64,000 bases of DNA from Candidatus Omnitrophota bacterium. GTDB taxonomy: Bacteria; Omnitrophota; Gorgyraeia; Zapsychrales; Zapsychraceae. The notes beneath the pieces are model-generated. The model saw only the letters and a list, made by a program, of their open reading frames with translations, did no database searches and had not been told where the DNA came from. Positions 30,136-36,773 of the stretch are shown in pieces. The stretch covers positions 1 through 64,000 of the forward strand of contig JAGOSC010000001.1 of assembly GCA_018062515.1 (NCBI GenBank), given 5' to 3'. The translations under genes were made by a program, and so were the position numbers. Positions within the stretch are counted from its first letter, which is position 1, and the number at the start of each line of letters is the position of its first letter.

Positions 30136-30414
30136 ATGACTCATGTTGTCACACAACCTTGTGTTAAATGTAAATATACCGACTGCGTAACCGTTTGTCC
30201 GGTTGATTGTTTTCATGAAGATGGCGAAATGTTGGTGATAGATCCCGACGTGTGCATCGACTGCGGCGCTTGTATCCCAGAATGCCCGGTTCAAGCCATT
30301 TATACCGAAGAAGATGTGCCTGAGCAATGGAAAAGTTATGTCGGCCTTAATAAAGATAAAGCTCCTAATCTTCCGGTGATTACCGAAAAGAAAACTCCGT
30401 TAGCCGAAAAATAG
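30136..30414 (+). CDS. fdxA: seven-iron ferredoxin, FdxA type
   Basis: Low-potential electron carrier with one [3Fe-4S] and one [4Fe-4S] cluster, 92 residues. Cysteines fall at 9, 12, 17, 21 (followed by Pro), then 40, 43, 46 and 50 (followed by Pro), the pattern of Azotobacter-type ferredoxin I. The ATG follows TTGGAGG. A candidate redox partner is the radical SAM protein just upstream; KorAB elsewhere in the window is another. The charged C-terminal tail is normal for the family. Confidence 0.93.
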   Translation: MTHVVTQPCVKCKYTDCVTVCPVDCFHEDGEMLVIDPDVCIDCGACIPECPVQAIYTEEDVPEQWKSYVGLNKDKAPNLPVITEKKTPLAEK

Positions 30415-30483
30415 TCTTACTAAAAATTTAGCGCGTAACGTCCTTTCCCGCTTACTTGCCTTCAATTTTGGAGTTAAATCACG

Positions 30484-30969
30484 ATGTGGTTTTTTATGTA
30501 TGCCTGTTATATTCTGACTGCCTTAACTTTTTTTTCTCTTGGCATTGCGTTCTTTCAAAGTTTTCTTAAGTTCCCCGTCTTTCACGCCGACCATGTCACA
30601 TTTATGATCTTTACGAGTATTCTTTACTCTTTTACAGAGACATTAGTTATTTTCTTTTTTGTCGGCACCGGTGTCAGCGTCAAGGAATACACCCGGGACC
30701 ATAAACTTAATCCCGATTTTCATAAACGCTCAATCGGCATAAAAAGAAAAGTTTACCCACCCCTGATGTTAAATTTACTTTTTATGATCATTTTATTCGT
30801 ATTAGTTGGCGCGGTTGACACCTACCGCTTTCCGGGATGGCTTTATTACATCCTCTTTTTCGGATGTATTGCGCATTACATTAAAATTAAAATAGTCCAG
30901 AATGCATGTTTTCAACAAAACACACAGATTATTCTGGATATGTCAGGAATTAACCGAACGGTGGTTTAA
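30484..30969 (+). CDS. small integral membrane protein, unknown function
   Basis: A 161-residue protein with four hydrophobic segments at about 5-25, 38-62, 92-113 and 118-135. A cytoplasmic or periplasmic loop (VSVKEYTRDHKLNPDFHKRS, then IGIKRKVYPP) lies between the second and third, and several His residues sit near membrane edges. I do not recognise the family. It heads a run of four tightly overlapping membrane-protein genes that ends tail to tail with the cytochrome oxidase operon. It is possibly co-transcribed with the ferredoxin (69-nt gap), with a GGAG ribosome site 10 nt before the ATG. Confidence 0.7.
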   Translation: MWFFMYACYILTALTFFSLGIAFFQSFLKFPVFHADHVTFMIFTSILYSFTETLVIFFFVGTGVSVKEYTRDHKLNPDFHKRSIGIKRKVYPPLMLNLLFMIILFVLVGAVDTYRFPGWLYYILFFGCIAHYIKIKIVQNACFQQNTQIILDMSGINRTVV

Positions 30970-31139
30970 TGTATTACGCCGGGAAAATATTACAGGCGAT
31001 GGGATTAACCATTATTTTGATTGATTATATTCGGGCTTTTCCCAATCTGATGAGCCGAACAATTTTGTGGGTGGGCATTGGTTTATTCACCTGCGGATGG
31101 TTAATTAATCGATTCCTTATAAAAAATGGAAAAGTTTAA
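30969..31139 (+). CDS. 56-residue membrane protein, unknown function
   Basis: Short ORF read directly from the sequence, starting MYYAGKILQAMGLTIILIDY and ending INRFLIKNGKV. Its ATG shares one base with the preceding stop (TAATG), and its 3' end overlaps the next ORF by 14 nt. It has two hydrophobic stretches: ILQAMGLTIILIDYI and TILWVGIGLFTCGWLI. The tight coupling and the lack of frame damage support a real gene. I know no family for it. A small subunit or assembly factor of a membrane complex is a guess from context. Confidence 0.6.
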   Translation: MYYAGKILQAMGLTIILIDYIRAFPNLMSRTILWVGIGLFTCGWLINRFLIKNGKV

Positions 31140-31272
31140 AGATGTCTTAAAATTTGACTCGGGCGCCGACGGATTTATCTTTATGATCCGAGTGCTTGCC
31201 CTTTGTGCGGTGCTCGTCCTCATTCTTGGAACGTATTTTATCTTAAAAAATTTTAACCTCGAAACCCTATGA
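31126..31272 (+). CDS. 48-residue single-span membrane protein, unknown function
   Basis: Short ORF starting MEKFKDVLKFDSGADGFIFM with one hydrophobic segment (MIRVLALCAVLVLILGTYFI) and ending KNFNLETL. It overlaps the previous ORF by 14 nt and the next by 4 nt (ATGA), the kind of chain expected for translational coupling. Function unknown. With only 48 residues the call rests on coupling and hydrophobicity, so comparison across relatives would be decisive. Confidence 0.55.
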   Translation: MEKFKDVLKFDSGADGFIFMIRVLALCAVLVLILGTYFILKNFNLETL

Positions 31273-31589
31273 AGAAATTAATTCAAAAATTAATGACGAA
31301 ATGGAAAATCACCAGCATGTGGGATTTTACGGCGATTATGTTGGTTTTTTCACTGGCAGGCATGTTTGTTGTTCGTATTCGAAAATCAGTGTTTGTGCTC
31401 ATTGGAATCAAACATGAAACACCATTTCTGATTAAATTCATCTGCTGGTTATTAGTGATTTTCCCCACTTACCAAATCGGTTTACTTATTTTTGGTTTTC
31501 TCTTAGGGCAATTTACTTTTTTTTGGGAAAAAGAAAAGAAGATGCTACAGGCGATCAAACGATTATTCTCACCACAAAAAACTACCTAA
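31269..31589 (+). CDS. small membrane protein, unknown function (DUF6787-like style)
   Basis: A 106-residue protein with two membrane helices (about 18-36 and 53-80) separated by a short loop around RIRKSVFVLIGIKHETPF, and basic tails at both ends. The pattern WKITSMWDFTAIMLVFSLAG resembles a small uncharacterised family I recall from Bacteroidetes-like genomes (DUF6787), but this is weak. It overlaps the 48-residue gene by 4 nt and ends 9 nt from the convergent DUF420 gene. Confidence 0.65.
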   Translation: MKKLIQKLMTKWKITSMWDFTAIMLVFSLAGMFVVRIRKSVFVLIGIKHETPFLIKFICWLLVIFPTYQIGLLIFGFLLGQFTFFWEKEKKMLQAIKRLFSPQKTT

Positions 31590-31598
31590 AATATTTTT

Positions 31599-32012
31599 TT
31601 AAAATACATATAGCATTAAATAAATAATCACGCCCGTCACAGAGACGTACATCCAGGTGGGATAAAGCCATTTTGTTATTCGTACGTGTTTACGAAAATC
31701 ACCTTTAAGGGCAAAATAAACCGCCGTTATACACAGTGGAACGACTACAGCGGCAAGCGGTGTATGCGTAATTAGAATAGTAAAATAAATGATCCGCAGC
31801 AATCCCTCTTTTGTATATCTCGTCGATCCGTGAAAATAATGATAGGTTAAATAGGAAATCAAAAATAAAGTTGAGACCACGAGGGCCGTCACCATATATT
31901 TCCGATGAGTGATTTGATCACCTTTTTTAATCGCCTTATATCCTAATAATAATAGAACCCCGGCGGTAAAATTAAGGCAGGCATTAATGAGGGGTAAGAT
32001 GGTGATGTCCAT
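31599..32012 (-). CDS. DUF420 membrane protein (CtaM-like cytochrome oxidase assembly factor)
   Basis: A 137-residue protein with four membrane segments. Typical DUF420 features are LPLINACLNFTAGVLLLLGY near the start, ITHRKYMVTALVVSTLFLIS, LTYHYFHGSTRY, and LITHTPLAAVVVPLCITAVY. The conserved His residues (THRKYM, TYHYFHG, THTPLA) may bind haem or copper. Related proteins are found in caa3/aa3 oxidase clusters and one (CtaM) is needed for oxidase assembly in Staphylococcus. Its ATG abuts the sco stop. It is the last gene of the cox operon. Confidence 0.88.
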   Translation of the reverse strand: MDITILPLINACLNFTAGVLLLLGYKAIKKGDQITHRKYMVTALVVSTLFLISYLTYHYFHGSTRYTKEGLLRIIYFTILITHTPLAAVVVPLCITAVYFALKGDFRKHVRITKWLYPTWMYVSVTGVIIYLMLYVF

Positions 32013-32606
32013 TTAAAAGCGGTCCTTAAGCAGAACGCTGGCGTCCTTAAATAATTGATTAACCTCATCGGTATTTGTCCCGTCATAATATCCTCGGATA
32101 AAACCGGCGCGGTCCACTAAAGCGAAATTGGGGCTGTGGAATATCGGCTCATCGGCTTTGCCCAATTTAAACTGATTCACGACGATCTGTGTGATATCCT
32201 CTCTTTTTCCTGTCAAGAAAAACCAGTTGGCCTTGCCTTTATTCAGCGTTTCAGAATACTTCGCTAAAATTTCAGGTGTATCGATTTCTGGATTGACTGT
32301 GAAAGAAACCATTTTAACACCGTGGACTTTTTCAAAGGTCCGGCTCAGCGACGACATATTTTTGATCATCATCGGGCAAATATCACTGCAGGTCGTAAAG
32401 AAGAAGTTAGCAATCCACACCTTACCGTACAGCTGGGCGGAATCAAACGGTTGACCGTTCGCTTCTGTTAAAACAAACGATCCGGCTTGGCCGAGCATCG
32501 GTAATTGACGGATGTTGGTTGCTTCTTTAAATGAATAAACGGCAAAAATAATCGCTAGGATTATGCTTATACCAACGGCCCATTGTAGTCTTTTGTCTTT
32601 AAACAT
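32013..32606 (-). CDS. SCO1/SenC copper chaperone for cytochrome oxidase
   Basis: Membrane-anchored periplasmic thioredoxin-fold protein that helps assemble the CuA centre. It is 197 residues long with an N-terminal anchor (about 8-25). The copper site CSDICPMM (CxxxC) and the distal His in IFHSPNFALVDR are both present. The gene lies between ctaB and the DUF420 gene and overlaps ctaB by one nucleotide. The domain SFTVNPEIDTPEILAKYSE is standard for the family. Confidence 0.93.
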   Translation of the reverse strand: MFKDKRLQWAVGISIILAIIFAVYSFKEATNIRQLPMLGQAGSFVLTEANGQPFDSAQLYGKVWIANFFFTTCSDICPMMIKNMSSLSRTFEKVHGVKMVSFTVNPEIDTPEILAKYSETLNKGKANWFFLTGKREDITQIVVNQFKLGKADEPIFHSPNFALVDRAGFIRGYYDGTNTDEVNQLFKDASVLLKDRF

Positions 32607-33457
32607 CAGAATTGAACATCAATAACAATGAGGGTTAATAGGACTGGGAGATAAATCACGGTCGCCCTTAAAAGTTTTCTAGCATCGATGACCGTGCGGG
32701 ATTTGATAAAAATTTCACTCATGATCAATAAGATAATTCCGGAAATCAATGCGCCGAAAAAGTAAACCGCGCCCGACAATCCTGTAAAAAAAGGAACTAA
32801 AGAAATCGGAATCAACAATAATGAAAAATAGTGAATTTGCGCAAACATGCTTCCCCCATTTTCATCGACACATGGCAGCATTTTAAAACCCGCCATTTTA
32901 TAGTCTTCTTTAAACATCCAGGCAATAGCATAAAAATGCGGATGCTGCCAAATAAAGAGAATTAAAAATAAAATTCCGGCATCAAAATTCAACGTTCCCG
33001 TCGCTGCGGCCCACCCTCCCAAGGGAGGCATGGCTCCCGGAAATGCTCCGATTGTCGTATTAAGCCAACTGACACGCTTCATCGGTGTATAAACGAGGAC
33101 ATACATAAAGGCCGTTAAAAGGCTTAGAAATGCCGTCAATATATTAGTTTCCGTATATAAAATAAAAATTCCTAAGAGACATAAGACTACTCCAAATTGA
33201 AGGGCTTGCGCGGGCTGTATGCGTTTCATGGGCAATGGTCGTTTTTTTGTTCTATTCATTTTAGAATCGAATTCCCGTTCTAAATAATGATTCAAGGCCG
33301 CTGATCCGGCACAAACCAGCGCTACTCCCGTCAGCAAAGAAAAAAGCTTCCAGTATGAAGGAATCCCTTGTCCGCCGAGATAATAGCCAATCAGCGTCGT
33401 AACCAGCACTAAAAAAGTGATCCGCGGTTTTGTTAATTCAATATAATCTTTAATCAT
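32606..33457 (-). CDS. ctaB: protohaem IX farnesyltransferase
   Basis: Membrane prenyltransferase making haem O from haem B, the first step to haem A. It is 283 residues from the ATG at 33457 (MIKDYIELTKPRITFLVL), which lies 4 nt after the ctaA stop; a longer 5' extension overlapping ctaA is rejected. The Asp-rich motif region NHYLEREFDSKMNRTKKRPL and the second motif W-x-HPHF in FIWQHPHFYAIAWMFKEDYK are clear. About nine hydrophobic helices. It partners ctaA for haem A supply to coxA. Confidence 0.94.
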   Translation of the reverse strand: MIKDYIELTKPRITFLVLVTTLIGYYLGGQGIPSYWKLFSLLTGVALVCAGSAALNHYLEREFDSKMNRTKKRPLPMKRIQPAQALQFGVVLCLLGIFILYTETNILTAFLSLLTAFMYVLVYTPMKRVSWLNTTIGAFPGAMPPLGGWAAATGTLNFDAGILFLILFIWQHPHFYAIAWMFKEDYKMAGFKMLPCVDENGGSMFAQIHYFSLLLIPISLVPFFTGLSGAVYFFGALISGIILLIMSEIFIKSRTVIDARKLLRATVIYLPVLLTLIVIDVQF

Positions 33458-33461
33458 TTTT

Positions 33462-34439
33462 TTATCCGTTAACAAATCTATTATAACTAAGTGGCGCAAT
33501 TCTTAAAAATAATAAGAAGGTCATGCCGAGCGTTGCGGCACCTGTGACCACGTGAAAACTCGTAATTACCGGAGATTTAAGCGTTAAAACCGTCAAGATT
33601 CCTAGAACTACTTGAAAGAAAACCAGACAGTCGAGATAAAAAATCGTCTTTTTAATTTTGCCTTTATTTTGCAGTTGGCACTTTAAACTGATTACATTTA
33701 AACTGAAAAGAACAATAACAATAACTCCCGCCCATAACCGGTGGATAAAATGTATAACCACATTTCCAATCGACACGGGATCCATATCATGATCAAAACG
33801 CCAATCATTGATTTTCAGCAACATATCTTGGTCAAAAGACGGCCACCAACGTCCAGCCATCGTCGGGAAATCATAAATAGCTAGTCCCGATCCCGTATGG
33901 CGCATAATAGCTCCTAAAATCAGTTGAATATAAATACAGAAAATAAGTAAAAGAGTAATCCCCTGCAGCTCAGCATCAACACGATCATGCAACAAAGTCC
34001 TGATCTGCCGCTCCTTTGATTGAGAATAGGCAATGAATATGGTTAAAAGAAAAAACGTTTGAGCTAGAACACCATGAGAAACCGAAATTGCGTCAGGCAA
34101 AAAAAATAAAACGGTTAGCCCTCCTAATAGTCCTTGAGCAATAACAGCACCGAGCGCAAAAAATCCTATTGTTTTAACCCACCTGCGGTTTTCCTTAAAG
34201 GCCAACCAAACGCTTAAGATCAGCATTAATAATCCGACAAAAGATGCGACCATGCGGTGGCCGTGCTCATAAAAAACACCGCCGACCATGGGTGGAAAAA
34301 ATGATCCGTAAGACAGCGGCCAGTCCGGCACAGCTAAACCGGAACCGGTAGATGTGACCATCCCTCCAACAAATACCAATAACAAAGTGGAAAAGCAGGT
34401 TAACTTTGAAAATCTTCGTAACCAAATATTTGTATTCAT
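33462..34439 (-). CDS. ctaA: haem A synthase
   Basis: Membrane oxidase turning haem O into haem A, 325 residues with eight helices in two four-helix halves. The haem-ligating His residues lie in FYEHGHRMVA, SVSHGVLAQ, IHFIHRLWAG and SFHVVTGAA; the first extracellular Glu/His motif region GLAVPDWPLSYGS and the mirrored GLAIYDFPTMAGRWWP are typical. There is no clear ribosome site in front of the ATG. It sits between coxB and ctaB. Confidence 0.93.
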   Translation of the reverse strand: MNTNIWLRRFSKLTCFSTLLLVFVGGMVTSTGSGLAVPDWPLSYGSFFPPMVGGVFYEHGHRMVASFVGLLMLILSVWLAFKENRRWVKTIGFFALGAVIAQGLLGGLTVLFFLPDAISVSHGVLAQTFFLLTIFIAYSQSKERQIRTLLHDRVDAELQGITLLLIFCIYIQLILGAIMRHTGSGLAIYDFPTMAGRWWPSFDQDMLLKINDWRFDHDMDPVSIGNVVIHFIHRLWAGVIVIVLFSLNVISLKCQLQNKGKIKKTIFYLDCLVFFQVVLGILTVLTLKSPVITSFHVVTGAATLGMTFLLFLRIAPLSYNRFVNG

Positions 34440-34476
34440 ATTAACTTTTGATAAATAATGGAAGGGAAATTATGGC

Positions 34477-35262
34477 CTAATTCCAGAAATCGTCGAAACC
34501 TTCTCCACCTTCTCCGCCAATCACTGGAGCATTCCGTTCAACCCAGGCATCATATTCTTCTTGATGGTGGACAAAAAGCTGACCGCGCATACGATAATGG
34601 CCAATTCCGCATAATTGAGCACAACCAATTTCTGATTCACCGGATTTTGTCGGTATGAACCACGTTGGTATGCTCATCCCCGGAATGGCATCCTGTTTGA
34701 CGCGCATAATCGGTAATGCAAAGCTATGAATGACGTCCTTAGACATTAAATGAATAACAGCAGGTTTTCCTATCGGTAAATGAAGTTGATTGATGGTGGT
34801 GAAATCGTCTTTTCCATTCGGATCATTCGGGTCAAGGCCTAACGGATTCGCTTGCGTATCAACAAATTTTACATCAGCTTTCCCAAAAATTTTGTCTGCG
34901 CCAGGATACTGTACGTTCCAGGCAAATTGTTCAGCAATTACTTTAACTTCCACAATGTCTTTACGGTTTGGATAAGCATTCACTTGTTTTGCCCAGAATG
35001 GAATTGAAAATCCTATAAGTAATACGACCTCCGCGATGACAACCGCAATTTCAATATAACTGGACGCATGCGACGTAACACCATGATAATTCGCCTTTGG
35101 GTTCATTTTCCCATTAAACTTGAACAGGGCGACAATAAAAAATATACCCCAGCCGAGCAGCAAAGCAAACATCATCAAATGGACAAGAATGATCACAAAA
35201 TCAATTTCATATCCATGCGAGGATGCAACCATCGGCAAATATAACATTTTCGAAAAGTTCAT
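34477..35262 (-). CDS. coxB: cytochrome c oxidase subunit II
   Basis: CuA-containing subunit, 261 residues with two N-terminal membrane helices (about 22-46 and 70-90) and a periplasmic cupredoxin domain. The electron-entry Trp is in EQFAWNVQYPG. The CuA ligands are visible as HLMSKDVIHSFALP and CAQLCGIGHYRM (C-x3-C-x3-H-x2-M), with Gln in the position normally held by Glu, a ligand through its backbone carbonyl. There is no fused cytochrome c domain (no CxxCH), so this is an aa3-type and not a caa3-type subunit. It lies after coxA-coxC-coxD, a less usual gene order. Confidence 0.95.
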   Translation of the reverse strand: MNFSKMLYLPMVASSHGYEIDFVIILVHLMMFALLLGWGIFFIVALFKFNGKMNPKANYHGVTSHASSYIEIAVVIAEVVLLIGFSIPFWAKQVNAYPNRKDIVEVKVIAEQFAWNVQYPGADKIFGKADVKFVDTQANPLGLDPNDPNGKDDFTTINQLHLPIGKPAVIHLMSKDVIHSFALPIMRVKQDAIPGMSIPTWFIPTKSGESEIGCAQLCGIGHYRMRGQLFVHHQEEYDAWVERNAPVIGGEGGEGFDDFWN

Positions 35263-35268
35263 ATTTAC

Positions 35269-35484
35269 TTAATTTCCCACGGAAAGTTTTGATTTTTTTC
35301 TTAAATTTAAGAAGAACAGGGCAAATAATGTAAGAATGACTGATAGAATTCCTAACAAAACGAAAATTCCCCATTTTAAGCCGACAATTTGAGGTGAACT
35401 AGGATCTCCACCGAAACAAACTGAACAAGCTTCTGCTGTTTTTGAAAAACCTAAGAGTAATAGTAAAAAATATAATTTTTCCAT
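35269..35484 (-). CDS. small cox-cluster membrane protein with CSVCFGG motif
   Basis: A 71-residue protein: a cleavable or anchor-like N-terminus, then CSVCFGGDPSSPQ (residues ~20-32) and one strong membrane helix (about 38-62). A CxxC at the presumed outer face beside the CuA subunit gene suggests copper or thiol chemistry. I recall similar small proteins beside cytochrome oxidase genes in PVC-like bacteria, always uncharacterised. It lies 6 nt before coxB and 1 nt after the 63-residue gene. Confidence 0.7.
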   Translation of the reverse strand: MEKLYFLLLLLGFSKTAEACSVCFGGDPSSPQIVGLKWGIFVLLGILSVILTLFALFFLNLRKKSKLSVGN

Positions 35485-35485
35485 C

Positions 35486-35677
35486 TTACTTTATTTTCTT
35501 AGAAAAAGTGATGCCATAAATAATAAAACCAATAGCGGCGCAGAATGACGCGGTCGTCGTTAACAAATACCCAATTCTATGCTCGATGGTATACTCGTTA
35601 TACGCCCAAAAGCCGAAAAAAACCGCTAACGACACGGTTGCGACCACAAATATTAAATGAAAACCTCTCAAACTCAA
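35486..35677 (-). CDS. small two-helix membrane protein of the cox cluster
   Basis: A 63-residue protein with two hydrophobic segments (FHLIFVVATVSLAVFFGFWA and YLLTTTASFCAAIGFIIYGI) joined by NEYTIEHR. Its start overlaps the coxD stop by 4 nt. Size and position recall accessory oxidase subunits of the CcoQ or subunit IV kind, but no motif proves this. Function is inferred only from its place in the operon. Confidence 0.65.
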   Translation of the reverse strand: MSLRGFHLIFVVATVSLAVFFGFWAYNEYTIEHRIGYLLTTTASFCAAIGFIIYGITFSKKIK

Positions 35678-36177
35678 TGCGTCTCTCCTTCAGGCGCTGG
35701 ATGAGCAGCGGTATCGACTGTTGACGGTGTTTCTACATTTTTTGTTTCAGGGGTTTCAGGATTGTTTGCATGCTCGACTTCAACACTAGTCGTGGAATGT
35801 GTTTCCCCCTCCGCCTTAACTTCGCCGCCATCATGATGAGCGGAGTACGCATGTTTATAATCCAAATTTAAATCTCTTGTACCATGCGGAACAGAGTAAT
35901 AACTTCCAAGAATCAAACCAATCATTCCAACAAAAAAACAAGCTGTCGATATTAAAACAAAATAAATTACCTTTCGCTCATGACTTAAATGCATGAAGAA
36001 CGCGGCAACTAAAGAAGCTTTTATAGTTGCTACAATCAAAGCAATGGCTACGGCTAAGAAAATAGCCAAATGTATATTGCTAATAGCAACGGTAATCACC
36101 GTCAACACGGCAAGTGAACCGAATACTTTGAAATATAAACTTACTTCTTTTTTTAAATTATGTGTGTCGTTGCTCAT
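35674..36177 (-). CDS. cytochrome c oxidase subunit IV-family protein
   Basis: A 167-residue protein from the ATG at 36177, 2 nt after the coxC stop. Three membrane helices occupy about residues 12-95 (VFGSLAVLTVITVAISNIHL, AIFLAVAIALIVATIKASLV, VLISTACFFVGMIGLILGSY), with KASLVAAFFMHLSHE as the family hallmark of bacterial COX4/CyoD-like subunits. The C-terminal ~60 residues are acidic and rich in His, Glu, Thr and Pro, with no fold evident; the His residues might bind copper. This tail is unusual in length. Confidence 0.85.
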   Translation of the reverse strand: MSNDTHNLKKEVSLYFKVFGSLAVLTVITVAISNIHLAIFLAVAIALIVATIKASLVAAFFMHLSHERKVIYFVLISTACFFVGMIGLILGSYYSVPHGTRDLNLDYKHAYSAHHDGGEVKAEGETHSTTSVEVEHANNPETPETKNVETPSTVDTAAHPAPEGETH

Positions 36178-36179
36178 TG

Positions 36180-36773
36180 TTATAAAAGGTAAAGAACTGG
36201 AAAAAGAAAGATCCATACAAGGTCAACGAAATGCCAATATAAACCGACGACTTCAATTCTATTTATAAATCTTTGCGGTTGTGTTTGAAACATTTTACTG
36301 CCAGGGAAAAAGAAATATAATAAAACGATTAGACCGCCGATAATGTGAATCGCATGCAAACCTGTCAGCGTAAAATAAATAGCAAAATACGTATTTTCTT
36401 TAGGAAACAGATGATGCTGAAATTTTGCTCCATATTCAAAACATTTTACGATTAGAAAAATAAATGCGCACAATATAGTCAAGCCTAACATTAAACGAAA
36501 ACGTTTAAAGTTATTCTCTTTTAAAGCGACCCACGCTAAAACCATACTCACGCTTGAGCTGATCAAAACAATTGTATTTAAAGTACCTAAGGGCACATTT
36601 AAGACTTCTTTTCCATGCGGCCAAACCGGCGCACCAATACGAAGAAGTACATAAGATGAAAATAACGCACCGAATAGCATGACTTCAGAAGACAGAAATA
36701 GCCAAATTCCTAGTTTAGCGTTATAAAGGCCGGTGTCCTTTCTCTCCTCGACCGTGTACGGAATAATTTCCAT
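36180..36773 (-). CDS. coxC: cytochrome c oxidase subunit III
   Basis: Structural subunit with five hydrophobic helices, 197 residues, the short bacterial form. Motifs: LGIWLFLSSEVMLFGALFSS at the start, ANNFK-like lacking, TLNTIVLISSSVSMVLAW, YFTLTGLHAIHIIGGLIVLL with the conserved Glu/His region, and VVGLYWHFVDLVWIFLFPVLY at the end. Its ATG shares a base with the coxA stop (TAATG). It overlaps no other frame. Confidence 0.94.
   Translation of the reverse strand: MEIIPYTVEERKDTGLYNAKLGIWLFLSSEVMLFGALFSSYVLLRIGAPVWPHGKEVLNVPLGTLNTIVLISSSVSMVLAWVALKENNFKRFRLMLGLTILCAFIFLIVKCFEYGAKFQHHLFPKENTYFAIYFTLTGLHAIHIIGGLIVLLYFFFPGSKMFQTQPQRFINRIEVVGLYWHFVDLVWIFLFPVLYLL

Noticed and set aside
34477..35262. 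caa3-type subunit II with fused cytochrome c
   Set aside because: No CxxCH motif and the protein ends soon after the CuA site.
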